A stretch of DNA of 64,000 nt from Sphingobacterium wenxiniae (GTDB lineage Bacteria; Bacteroidota; Bacteroidia; Sphingobacteriales; Sphingobacteriaceae): NCBI RefSeq assembly GCF_900116225.1, contig NZ_FOZZ01000007.1, positions 209,005 to 273,004 of the forward strand, given 5' to 3'. Made by a program: the position numbers and the translations under genes. Every line of letters begins with the position of its first letter. Within the stretch, counting starts at the first letter, position 1. The notes below the pieces were generated by a model. That model ran no database searches. It was given only the letters and a program-made list of their open reading frames with translations, and was not told where the DNA came from. This document shows, piece by piece, positions 36,100 to 44,189 of this stretch.

Positions 36100-39000
36100 T
36101 TAGAAACTTGCACGTAACATTAAACCATATGTTCTTGTTGCGGGTGATGTACCTGCATTAGAAACATTATTAATCCAGTTAGATCCTCCTGTCATTTGCT
36201 CAGGATCTAAATCTTTAAGACTTCTATAGATGAAGAATAAGTTTCTTCCAAAAGCTGAAATTTGAACGTTTTTAGCTTTTAATTTTGCTGCTACTGCAGA
36301 TGGTAATCTATAGCCTAATGATAACTCACGCAATTTAATATAGTTGTTCTTTTGAACATATAAGCCATAGTTAGAATTGCTATATTGCGGACCTCCCCAG
36401 TTATAGGTTTGTGCGTAATAGTAAGCTTGTGAGATAACATTCGAGTTTGCTGTTCCATCTGCTAAAACGCCTTCCATTAACATCCCGTCGTGGAACATTT
36501 TTTCACCATTTGGACCAGCTGTTCCGCTATGAGCAATACCTTTTCCGCCGGATAAATAGTAGCTAATACCACCATGCTCGGCATCCATTGCATTTAAGCT
36601 TTCTTCTGTTAAACCTCTACTTGTCATCCAGTTGATACCAGTCGGCATCGCATGACCTCCCCAACGAAAATCGATTAATGCATCTAAGGTGAAGTTTTTA
36701 TAAGTGAATGTATTAATAAATCCACCAACTGCTTTCGGCATAGCATTTCCTGCTTTTACCCAAGCGTTTTCATCCAGTTGATAAAGACCATTAGCTTGAA
36801 CGACCCTGTTGCCGTTATTATCTGTTACATAAGGGTGTACCATGATATCTCCCATTGGCTGACCGACTTTGGAAACCAATTGTGCAGCAGCACCATCATA
36901 ATCTCTATGTAGAAGTTCTGTAGCTCCACCAGGTAAAGCCTCAACGATGTTCTTATTCATTGAAAAATTCAATGTAGAGTTCCAACGGAAGTTTTCGTGT
37001 TGAATTGGTGTTCCGTTGATGGCGAATTCCCAACCTTTATTTCTTAATGTACCAACATTGGCAAGGATAGATGATGATCCCATTGACATAGGTAGGGAGT
37101 AATTTAATATCTGGTCAACAATTTTACCATTATAATACGTTACATCTAAACCTAATCTACCATTAAGCATTCTGGTCTCCAAACCAAACTCTACCTCATG
37201 TTTTGTTTCCGGTTTGATCTTTTCATTTCCGAAGCTTGAAGTAGGAATGTTTGTATATAGTACAGCTGTACCTGATCCTTGATTCCCCAATGTAGCCTGA
37301 GAGTAGTTTAAAGCACTTTGATAGATGCCAGGATAATTACCTACGATACCCCATGATCCTCTTAATTTTGCATAATTGAAAATTGAAGATAAGTCAAATG
37401 CTTCTGAGAGAATTAAACTGGAGTTAACAGATGGGTAATAAAGAACATTGTTATCCGGATGCATCTGCGAGATACGCTCTCTTCTCAATGTACCTTCTAC
37501 AAACCAGTAATCTTTCAGGTTAAAGTTTAAAGTTCCAAATACAGCATCACGCAATGAATTTAACTTTGTATTGGTTGTTCTCGCTTGATTTACTGATGCA
37601 TTGATATCAAACCAGTTTCTTACACTAAGACCTCCATCTGTGTAACTTGTCATGTTGGTTGTTTGCGATTTTGTAGCGGTATAACCAGCCATAGCACCTA
37701 ACTTAATGTCAGATGTAACCTGTTTGCTGTATGAGGCTAATAAATCTGTGTAATAGATGTTGGCATTTTGATTAGTCAGTGCATAATAACCAGTGTTCTC
37801 GAATGCGATAGGCCGTTCATTTGGTTGCTTATCGTCGATTTTATTATTAGTCATATCTGCAGAGAATCGACCACGAACAGAGAAATCTTCTGTTATCTGC
37901 CAAGTATTGGTAAATGAGCTAATTAGTCGGTTGGAGTACTCATCGTAATTTCTGGCTTTAACATTCCAAAAATAATCTAAGATGTCTGTTTTGTAGCCGT
38001 TGTATACCAAGTTTTCCTCTGGAGTAAGACTCTGATTAGAACCTGTCACGTATTTGTACCCTAAGCTTGTTTGATAACGATTTAGATACCACTCCGGATT
38101 ATCCCATGTTGAAATCATACCCGCAAAGTTATTGATAAGACGATCTGTTAAGAAAGGTCTGTTGTGTGTATGCTGATTGATATAATTCACAACTACATCT
38201 GTAGTGAAATTGTTCCAGAGTTTAAACGTACTGTTTAAGTTTGCGATGTTTTTCTTGTTGTATGAGTCAAGAGCAGTCATCTGGTTATCTTGACGTGTTA
38301 ATGAAAAACGAATATTAGAACTTTCAGATGTATGCCCTAAGCCAAAGTTGAATATGGTGTTATTAGGGTTGTTGAATAGTTTGTGGTAAGAGTTTTGTGC
38401 TTCATACGGTCTTACCTGGCCATCCCATGCGATAGTTGGCTGACCATCAAATTTTGGACCAAAGTTAATTGTAGCAGGTAGAACTCCTCTTGTTACTCCG
38501 TTTACAGCGCGTGATTGGTCGTAATAGAAAAACATATCCTCTGCCTGACCACCGTCTGCATATTCGATGCTATACCCTGGACCTCTTACATCTTGGAATC
38601 TTGGCAAATAGGCGATTTTGTCATGTGTATAGGTTGCATTGAAATCAACAGAAAAGCCTTTGCCTCCTTTGCCGGATTTTGTGGTTACTAATACCACACC
38701 ATTCATCGCTTCTGAACCGTATAGGGCAGCCGCCGATGCACCTTTTAAAACAGAGATGGACTCGATATCCTCAGGGTTCAAGTCTTCCAATCCATTACCT
38801 CTGGCACGCTGATCACCCCAGTAGTCGGAGTTGTTAAAAGAAGTTTGACGCATAGGCACACCATCGATAATCACCAATGGCTGCGAATTCCCTGTGATAG
38901 AGTTCGTACCACGGATATTGATGTTAATACCTGAGGTCGCTCCACCTGGCGCTGCAGAGATGCGTACGCCCGGTGCTTTACCATAAAGGGCCCCGGCAAA

Positions 39001-39411
39001 GTTCGGTGAACCTGTTTTTGTTAGCTCTTCTCCCCCAACAGTACTCATCGCATAACCCAACTCTTTAGGAGCACGCTTAATCCCCATAGCCGTTACAACT
39101 ACTTCATCCAATGCGGCAGCATCTTCTTGTAGCGTCACGTTCAAGGTTGTACCTGAGACAGTAAGTTCACGAGTAACATAGCCAATGTTTGTGAATCTTA
39201 AAGTTGTTCCATTATTGGCCTGAATGGAATAACGACCGTTTGCATCGGTCTGTGCGGCGTTGGATGTTCCAACAGCCGAAACGGTTACGCCGGCAAGCGC
39301 TCCGTTAGCATCTGATACTGTTCCAGTAACAGTCTGCTGTGCAAATAACGTTGTTATGCTGAGTAGCATAATGAACGTTAAACTGCAACATTGTTTGTAA
39401 AATTTGCTCAT
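36100..39411 (-). CDS. susC: SusC/RagA-like TonB-dependent outer-membrane transporter
   Basis: Outer-membrane beta-barrel that imports oligosaccharides using TonB energy. I place the start at ATG 39411, where a signal peptide begins (MSKFYKQCCSLTFIMLLSITTLFAQ); the frame opens 201 bp earlier inside the ROK gene and is non-coding there. A carboxypeptidase-D-regulatory-like domain (QTVTGTVSDANGALAGVTV.. FTNIGYVTRE) is followed by a TonB-box-like DEVVVTAMGI. The plug contains ININIRGTNSITGNSQPLVI, DGVPMRQTSF and ALYGSEAMNGVVLVTTKSG. The barrel runs to the final RTYGLMLRASF. The length of 1103 residues is normal. It starts 4 bp after the ROK gene stop, suggesting coupled translation. Confidence 0.95.
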   Translation of the reverse strand: MSKFYKQCCSLTFIMLLSITTLFAQQTVTGTVSDANGALAGVTVSAVGTSNAAQTDANGRYSIQANNGTTLRFTNIGYVTRELTVSGTTLNVTLQEDAAALDEVVVTAMGIKRAPKELGYAMSTVGGEELTKTGSPNFAGALYGKAPGVRISAAPGGATSGININIRGTNSITGNSQPLVIIDGVPMRQTSFNNSDYWGDQRARGNGLEDLNPEDIESISVLKGASAAALYGSEAMNGVVLVTTKSGKGGKGFSVDFNATYTHDKIAYLPRFQDVRGPGYSIEYADGGQAEDMFFYYDQSRAVNGVTRGVLPATINFGPKFDGQPTIAWDGQVRPYEAQNSYHKLFNNPNNTIFNFGLGHTSESSNIRFSLTRQDNQMTALDSYNKKNIANLNSTFKLWNNFTTDVVVNYINQHTHNRPFLTDRLINNFAGMISTWDNPEWYLNRYQTSLGYKYVTGSNQSLTPEENLVYNGYKTDILDYFWNVKARNYDEYSNRLISSFTNTWQITEDFSVRGRFSADMTNNKIDDKQPNERPIAFENTGYYALTNQNANIYYTDLLASYSKQVTSDIKLGAMAGYTATKSQTTNMTSYTDGGLSVRNWFDINASVNQARTTNTKLNSLRDAVFGTLNFNLKDYWFVEGTLRRERISQMHPDNNVLYYPSVNSSLILSEAFDLSSIFNYAKLRGSWGIVGNYPGIYQSALNYSQATLGNQGSGTAVLYTNIPTSSFGNEKIKPETKHEVEFGLETRMLNGRLGLDVTYYNGKIVDQILNYSLPMSMGSSSILANVGTLRNKGWEFAINGTPIQHENFRWNSTLNFSMNKNIVEALPGGATELLHRDYDGAAAQLVSKVGQPMGDIMVHPYVTDNNGNRVVQANGLYQLDENAWVKAGNAMPKAVGGFINTFTYKNFTLDALIDFRWGGHAMPTGINWMTSRGLTEESLNAMDAEHGGISYYLSGGKGIAHSGTAGPNGEKMFHDGMLMEGVLADGTANSNVISQAYYYAQTYNWGGPQYSNSNYGLYVQKNNYIKLRELSLGYRLPSAVAAKLKAKNVQISAFGRNLFFIYRSLKDLDPEQMTGGSNWINNVSNAGTSPATRTYGLMLRASF

Positions 39412-39415
39412 AGTT

Positions 39416-40600
39416 TTACGTGTTAATTGTTTGTTTTTGTGTAGTCCATTGCATCTGCTGTACCGCGATACAGGTCGATGCGAGTAATTGAATGTTTCTG
39501 ATTTGTGATATTTGTATATTGGTATGTTTTGATAAGCGTGGTATGCAGTACTCCTGGATAGAAGACTGTATCTGCGGTAAAAGTATGTCACCAAAACTTG
39601 CCCCTCTTCCACTAACGACTATGGTGTCCGGATTGAGAATATGAATCAACGTAGCGATACCTTTCCCAAGCATGTGTGCAATCTTTTTAAGTGAAATAAT
39701 AGTTACTTGGTCACCTTTCTGATAAGCATCATAAACATTTTCGAAACTTATTTTTTTGTGACGTTCATAGACTTTTTCTAAGGAAGAACGTTGATCTTTT
39801 TCCAAAGATTCTACGATATACTCCATCGCACAAAGTAGCGAAGCTTCAACTTCCAAGCAACCTTTTTTACCACACGAGCAAAGCTTGTTTTCATTGGCTA
39901 ACGGGATATGGCTAAATTCACCGGCAAAACCACTATGTCCTCTAAAAAGTTGATGTTGCACAATAATCCCCAAACCAACACCCCAATTTAAATTGATAAC
40001 CAAAGCATCAGCCACATCTTGAATAAGACCAAAGTTCTTTTCAGCTATGGCAATAGCAGACGAATCATTTTCTATATAGGTCTGTATACCAAAATGTGTT
40101 TGTATGCGCTCACGAAGGGCATAGAGCGAGGATTGAGCAGAGAATGAAGTGTTGATTCCTTTTCCCGAATCCACAAATCCCGGCATAGTAATGCCAATGC
40201 TTAATATATTTTGCTGAGGCAGAGTGTCGATACAATTCGTAAGAATCGCTAAGATTTTATCGTATACATCTGCACCTTCCCAAAGGTGTATGTTTATCGA
40301 TTGTGCTGGAAGCAGGGGCTGGTTATCTAATCTAAAAACGGTTGAGGTTATAGAATATTGGTCTATAGCCAATGCAATCACATAACCATGTTTTTCTACG
40401 TTAAGGCTAAAGCTTGCCGCTCTCCGCCCTCCTGTGGACGCACGTAATCCACTATTTATAATCTGTTCCTCCGCCAACAATTCATTGATGACCCGTGTAA
40501 CCAATGGCACACTCTTGCCAGTCCGTTCACTGATTTCTGCAATCGATTGAGCGGGGGAAAAATATAAGGTTCGTAATATGGATAACTTCAGGGTCTGCAA
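39416..40600 (-). CDS. ROK-family transcriptional regulator (NagC/XylR-like)
   Basis: DNA-binding sugar sensor. Residues 1-70 form a winged helix (LSILRTLYFSPAQSIAEISERTGKSVPLVTRVINEL). The ROK kinase-like fold follows (YVIALAIDQYSITSTVF, ENDSSAIAIAEKNFG, NLNWGVGLGIIVQHQLFRGHSGFAGEFSHIPL). The zinc-binding CSCGKKGCLEVEAS motif is intact. The start must be TTG at 40600: a stop codon lies six codons upstream and no ATG precedes the helix-turn-helix. The stop is 4 bp before susC, so the regulator is the first gene of its own target operon. Its ligand may be a monosaccharide or its phosphate such as GlcNAc, inferred from family and context. Confidence 0.93.
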   Translation of the reverse strand: MQTLKLSILRTLYFSPAQSIAEISERTGKSVPLVTRVINELLAEEQIINSGLRASTGGRRAASFSLNVEKHGYVIALAIDQYSITSTVFRLDNQPLLPAQSINIHLWEGADVYDKILAILTNCIDTLPQQNILSIGITMPGFVDSGKGINTSFSAQSSLYALRERIQTHFGIQTYIENDSSAIAIAEKNFGLIQDVADALVINLNWGVGLGIIVQHQLFRGHSGFAGEFSHIPLANENKLCSCGKKGCLEVEASLLCAMEYIVESLEKDQRSSLEKVYERHKKISFENVYDAYQKGDQVTIISLKKIAHMLGKGIATLIHILNPDTIVVSGRGASFGDILLPQIQSSIQEYCIPRLSKHTNIQISQIRNIQLLASTCIAVQQMQWTTQKQTINT

Positions 40601-40773
40601 TGTGTTATGCTTTTGTTAATTTTTTATAAATGTATGGTTAAAAAACGTTAACATCCAAATTCTTTTTAATTTTTTTAATAAGTATCGCGTTGTTTTTGGT
40701 TTCACAGACTAAAACAATCTATTGGTTTATAACAAACCTGTGGTAGATCTGTCAGATTATTCACCAAAACATT

Positions 40774-40806
40774 TATAAAAATTGCCTGAGCAAGGCAATT
40801 TTTATA
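40774..40806. promoter_or_regulatory. 14-bp perfect inverted repeat between the ROK and NagX-like genes
   Basis: TATAAAAATTGCCT (40774-40787) and AGGCAATTTTTATA (40793-40806) with loop GAGCA, 42 bp before the ATG of the NagX-like gene. It lies in the divergent spacer, where no upstream gene needs a terminator, so an operator (perhaps for the ROK protein) or a leader attenuator is more likely. A smaller inverted repeat, GTTAA / TTAAC, is at 40637-40652 near the ROK gene. Confidence 0.5.
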
Positions 40807-40848
40807 GTTTAGCTCTTTCAATTATCATATTATAAATCTTAATCAATA

Positions 40849-42063
40849 ATGACAAAACAGCGCTATTATTCGTTGGATGTATTTAGAGGGGCTACGGTAG
40901 CTTTGATGATTCTAGTCAATAATCCTGGCACTTGGGCACACATGTTCGCGCCATTGCAACATGCTCCTTGGCACGGCTGTACTCCTACGGATCTTGTTTT
41001 CCCGTTCTTTTTATTTGCGGTAGGTAATGCCATGGCATTCGTTATGCCCCGTTTGCAAGAAGCGGGTAGCACGGTATTTTGGAAAAAGGTTATTAAGCGA
41101 ACAGTACTAATCTTTGCCATAGGTCTATTTCTGAACTGGTGGCCTTTTGTGCAATGGTCTGGGGATAGCCTTCAATTTAGAGAATGGGTAAGTTCGGATA
41201 ATCCAGAGCGTGGTGTACGCCTCTTTGGTGTATTACAGCGTATTGCCATTGCTTATTTCTTTGCCTCAGTTTTAGCCTATTTCTTCAAACCAAAAAGCTT
41301 AATTTATATTTCTGGAGTTCTTTTAGTGGGGTATTGGGGACTTTGTGCTTTTTTAGGTTCAAACGACCCTTATTCTTTAGAAGGATGGTTCGGAACAGCT
41401 ATCGATAAGCAGATTATAGGTACGGCACATATGTATAGAGGAGAAGGAATACCATTTGATCCTGAGGGGATAATGAGTACACTCCCAGCGATTGTTCAGG
41501 TTGTATTTGGTTATCTGGTAGGTCTATTCATTCGCCAACAAGGAAGTGTGGACTGGCTTTGGACACACGTTTCTGAGACCCGTGAACCACATTTTAAATT
41601 ACTATCAGGGGTAATGGTCACTGGATTTATACTTTTGGTGTTGGGTTGGATCTGGTCACTGGGCTTTCCCATCAACAAAAAAATATGGACAAGTTCTTAC
41701 GTACTTTATACGACAGGATTAGGTATCCTAACTTTGGGGTCGATGATCTGGTTTATCGAAGTCCAAAATGTAAAAAATGGTGTAACGAAGTTTTTTGACG
41801 TTTTTGGAAAAAATCCACTCTTTATCTTTGTCCTGAGCGGATTGCTGCCTCGTTTTTTGGGGCTATTCCGTATTTCAGATGGTTCTTCAGAGGACGGAAC
41901 ACCCAGATATTTGACTGCGTTATCCTGGTTCTATAAATATGTTTGCGCCAAAGTACCAGGTTCACCTGAAATCGGATCATTCGTCTATTCTCTGTGTTTC
42001 TTAACACTGATGTGGGCAATTGTATACTGGATGGACAAGAAGAGGGTGTATGTGAAAGTGTAG
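40849..42063 (+). CDS. NagX/HGSNAT-like multipass membrane protein (DUF5009)
   Basis: An integral membrane protein of 404 residues with about ten TM helices. The N-terminus YYSLDVFRGATVALMILVNNPGTWAHMFAPLQHAPWHGCTPTDLVFPFFLFAVGNAMAF is diagnostic of the family containing heparan-alpha-glucosaminide N-acetyltransferase and bacterial NagX. Conserved His/Trp/Gly residues in the first loop and the C-terminal FVYSLCFLTLMWAIVYWMDKK support this. Bacterial members are linked to GlcNAc or other amino-sugar use, acting either as transporter or as transmembrane acetyltransferase; which applies here is not known. Its position next to the ROK-susCD operon suggests a role in the same glycan pathway. Confidence 0.88.
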   Translation: MTKQRYYSLDVFRGATVALMILVNNPGTWAHMFAPLQHAPWHGCTPTDLVFPFFLFAVGNAMAFVMPRLQEAGSTVFWKKVIKRTVLIFAIGLFLNWWPFVQWSGDSLQFREWVSSDNPERGVRLFGVLQRIAIAYFFASVLAYFFKPKSLIYISGVLLVGYWGLCAFLGSNDPYSLEGWFGTAIDKQIIGTAHMYRGEGIPFDPEGIMSTLPAIVQVVFGYLVGLFIRQQGSVDWLWTHVSETREPHFKLLSGVMVTGFILLVLGWIWSLGFPINKKIWTSSYVLYTTGLGILTLGSMIWFIEVQNVKNGVTKFFDVFGKNPLFIFVLSGLLPRFLGLFRISDGSSEDGTPRYLTALSWFYKYVCAKVPGSPEIGSFVYSLCFLTLMWAIVYWMDKKRVYVKV

Positions 42064-42168
42064 TATTGGGTAGTGAGTATTGAGATGTGCGTAGTGAGAT
42101 ATGCGTATGGAGAATGTTGGGTAAGTGTGGGATTTGAGTATTGGGTATTGAGATGTGCGTATTGAGAC
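42064..42168. repeat. Simple repeat array of GTATTGAGATGTGCGTA words
   Basis: Directly after the NagX-like stop codon, TATTGAGATGTGCGTA occurs at 42079-42094 and at 42145-42160, with shortened variants between (TAGTGAGAT, ATGCGTATGGAGA, GAGTATTGGGTA). The same vocabulary is found at 20545-20580 after pepP. No coding potential. Confidence 0.65.
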
Positions 42169-42221
42169 TGTCCTGCAAAATGTCAAGTCATTTTAATTTT
42201 TAATTTTCACTTTTTAATTTG

Positions 42222-42229
42222 TACTTTTG
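42222..42229 (+). promoter_or_regulatory. Candidate -7 box for rpsO
   Basis: TACTTTTG matches TAnnTTTG exactly, 43 bp before the rpsO ATG, in a very AT-rich region. No clear TTG at the -33 distance. Confidence 0.4.
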
Positions 42230-42271
42230 CACGCAATTAAATAATTTTTAACGCTTTAATATTATTCCAGA

Positions 42272-42550
42272 ATGTATTTAAGTAAAGAGTACAAAGCTGA
42301 TATCTTCGCAGAATTTGCAGGTGCGGCAACAAACACAGGTTCTACAGAAGGACAAGTGGCTTTATTCACTAAAAGAATTGCTCACTTAACTGAGCATTTG
42401 AAAAAAAACAGAAAAGATTTTAACACACAACGTTCTCTACAGATTTTAGTAGGTAAACGTCGTTCTTTGTTAGCTTATTTGTATAAAAAAGATATCGAGA
42501 GATACCGTGCTATCATCAAAGCATTGGGTCTTCGTGACATCATCAAATAA
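42272..42550 (+). CDS. rpsO: 30S ribosomal protein S15
   Basis: Small-subunit ribosomal protein that binds 16S rRNA early in assembly. The 92 residues include the family signature TGSTEGQVALFTKRIAHLTEHLKKNRKDFNTQRSLQILVGKRRSLLAYLYKKD and an end typical of Bacteroidota (IKALGLRDIIK). In many bacteria rpsO is next to pnp; here pnp is 24 kb away. The AT-rich 5' leader of about 40 nt could carry S15 autoregulation but I see no convincing pseudoknot by eye. It is followed by a strong palindromic terminator. Confidence 0.98.
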   Translation: MYLSKEYKADIFAEFAGAATNTGSTEGQVALFTKRIAHLTEHLKKNRKDFNTQRSLQILVGKRRSLLAYLYKKDIERYRAIIKALGLRDIIK

Positions 42551-42570
42551 TCTTTTAGGAAAGAAATTGG

Positions 42571-42598
42571 AAGCCATCCCGATATATCGGGATGGCTT
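42571..42598. terminator. Bidirectional terminator between rpsO and dacB
   Basis: AAGCCATCCCGATA / TATCGGGATGGCTT is a 14-bp perfect palindrome followed by TTTTATTG on the plus strand. It lies 20 bp after the rpsO stop and 8 bp before the end of the convergent dacB. Confidence 0.85.
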
Positions 42599-42606
42599 TT
42601 TTATTG

Positions 42607-44040
42607 TCACTTCAAGCTATTCAACAATTTAAACATCTCCTGCCGCATAGCGGTAGCACCTCCCATATAGTTGTTCACTAATAAGCTGAATGTAAATTTC
42701 TGCCCGGCACTATTCATTTGATAACCGGTATAGCCTAGAACGCCACCAATCGTTCCGCTTTTCATAGTCATTTGATTAATGGTAGGCAAGCTTTTTTCAA
42801 AAGCTGCAAACCAAGGTCTATCTTGTGCATAATTCATGATTTTTGCCATTGCCTTACTCGTGATACGATTTTGCGGAGAAAGACCAGAACCGTCTTTGAT
42901 ATTCAGCTCACTGGTTGGAATCTGTAACTTTTGTTCCCAATATTTAGCCAAAAGACCTGCTGCTTCATCGGTATTAGGTTTATTTCCACTTATCAGTCCT
43001 ATGCTTTTCAGAAGTGCCTCACCATAAAGGTTAATACTTTTCTGGTTAAACCAATGAACAATATCTTTCAAAGGTGGTGATTGATGCACATCCAGTTCCT
43101 TGTTGCCTTGTGGCAAAGCCACTCCTTCATTCAACAAACGTTTGCCCGTAGTAATGGTGCACAGGCTATCCTCTACCCCAATCTCATTGCTACGCAAAGC
43201 TTCTTTCAATTGATAAGCCAAGTCCAACGCAGGATCCGGAACCGAAATTTCAATAGTCTTCTTCAGATCTTTACCATGGCTACCACGTAAATAAATTATA
43301 TTGGAATAGGGTGCAGAATATGCATACACATTATCGCCTGTACCGTTCGCACCTGTAAGCACTTCATTAATGATTTGGACAGTAGAATCCAACACATGTG
43401 TGAATTTTGCAATAGGTGTAGGTTTCCCGATCGCAGCAGGCGCGAAAACAACCCCCAATTTATTCTCCCGCCAATTCAGTCCCGATATACCGGCACCATA
43501 ATAATTCCCCATATCTCCCCAGTTCCAACCAGCAGGCATATCGATACCATTGTAGAATGTGTCATCACCTATAATACGTCCTTCAATCCCTGTAATTCCT
43601 GCGTTTCTAATACCATACACCCACTTGTTGAGCAAGGTTTCTTCATTACTTTCTGCATATCGATCACTGCCCAGAGTTGGGTCCCCTGTTCCTTGCACAA
43701 TAATATCGCCATGTAAAACCCCTAAACTGTCAATCTCACCATTGTAATATAAATGCGTTTTGTACGTATAATCAGCACCCAAAATATCCAGTGCCGTAAT
43801 CGCTGTAATAACCTTCAATGTAGAAGCCGTTGGCAATCCCAAAGAACCGTTTTTATCCAAAATAACCTGCCCGGTCTTGCCATCTAATACTGTAAACGCC
43901 GCAATGCCATTCGGTAATTTTCCACTGTTAAGAAATTGCTGATAAGCTTTATCCAGTTTGTTTTTTATCTCTTGTGCCTGCACCCCCAACGACAAAACTA
44001 TTGAGAGCATACACAGTAAAGCAATTATAGGTTTCTTCAT
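42607..44040 (-). CDS. dacB: D-alanyl-D-alanine carboxypeptidase/endopeptidase (PBP4 type, peptidase S13)
   Basis: Low-molecular-weight penicillin-binding protein that trims or cleaves peptidoglycan cross-links in the periplasm. A signal peptide (MKKPIIALLCMLSIVLSLGVQAQ) is followed by the S13 fold with the catalytic SxxK in PTASTLKVITAITAL, the second motif in KDGSGLSPQNRIT and the third (KSG) in MTMKSGTIGGVLGYTG. The large insertion between the first and second motifs typical of the family is present (about residues 90-340), including VQGTGDPTLGSDRY and GDDTFYNG. The length of 477 residues is normal. Confidence 0.96.
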   Translation of the reverse strand: MKKPIIALLCMLSIVLSLGVQAQEIKNKLDKAYQQFLNSGKLPNGIAAFTVLDGKTGQVILDKNGSLGLPTASTLKVITAITALDILGADYTYKTHLYYNGEIDSLGVLHGDIIVQGTGDPTLGSDRYAESNEETLLNKWVYGIRNAGITGIEGRIIGDDTFYNGIDMPAGWNWGDMGNYYGAGISGLNWRENKLGVVFAPAAIGKPTPIAKFTHVLDSTVQIINEVLTGANGTGDNVYAYSAPYSNIIYLRGSHGKDLKKTIEISVPDPALDLAYQLKEALRSNEIGVEDSLCTITTGKRLLNEGVALPQGNKELDVHQSPPLKDIVHWFNQKSINLYGEALLKSIGLISGNKPNTDEAAGLLAKYWEQKLQIPTSELNIKDGSGLSPQNRITSKAMAKIMNYAQDRPWFAAFEKSLPTINQMTMKSGTIGGVLGYTGYQMNSAGQKFTFSLLVNNYMGGATAMRQEMFKLLNSLK

Positions 44041-44134
44041 CTTCTTTATGTTTGCTATTCAACAAACTTAGAGAAATTTAGTTTTACAGACAACGGGTAA
44101 GTTATGGCAAATAATCTGCAAAAATTCGCAAATC

Positions 44135-44156
44135 TACTTTTGAAATTTTAGCTTTG
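44135..44156 (+). promoter_or_regulatory. Candidate promoter boxes for maeB-ruvA
   Basis: Two exact TAnnTTTG boxes, TACTTTTG (44135-44142) and TAGCTTTG (44149-44156), lie 34-55 bp before the maeB ATG. A -33 TTG is not obvious for either. Confidence 0.4.
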
Positions 44157-44189
44157 TAGCGGAATATACAATTCATAATAGTCAATATA

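Noticed and set aside
39412..39612. N-terminal extension of SusC by 67 residues
   Set aside because: The extension lies inside the ROK gene in another frame, is rich in Tyr/His/Arg, and the real signal peptide starts at 39411.
40774..40806. Ordinary terminator
   Set aside because: Both neighbouring genes are transcribed away from this point, so no upstream transcript needs to end here; kept instead as a regulatory candidate.
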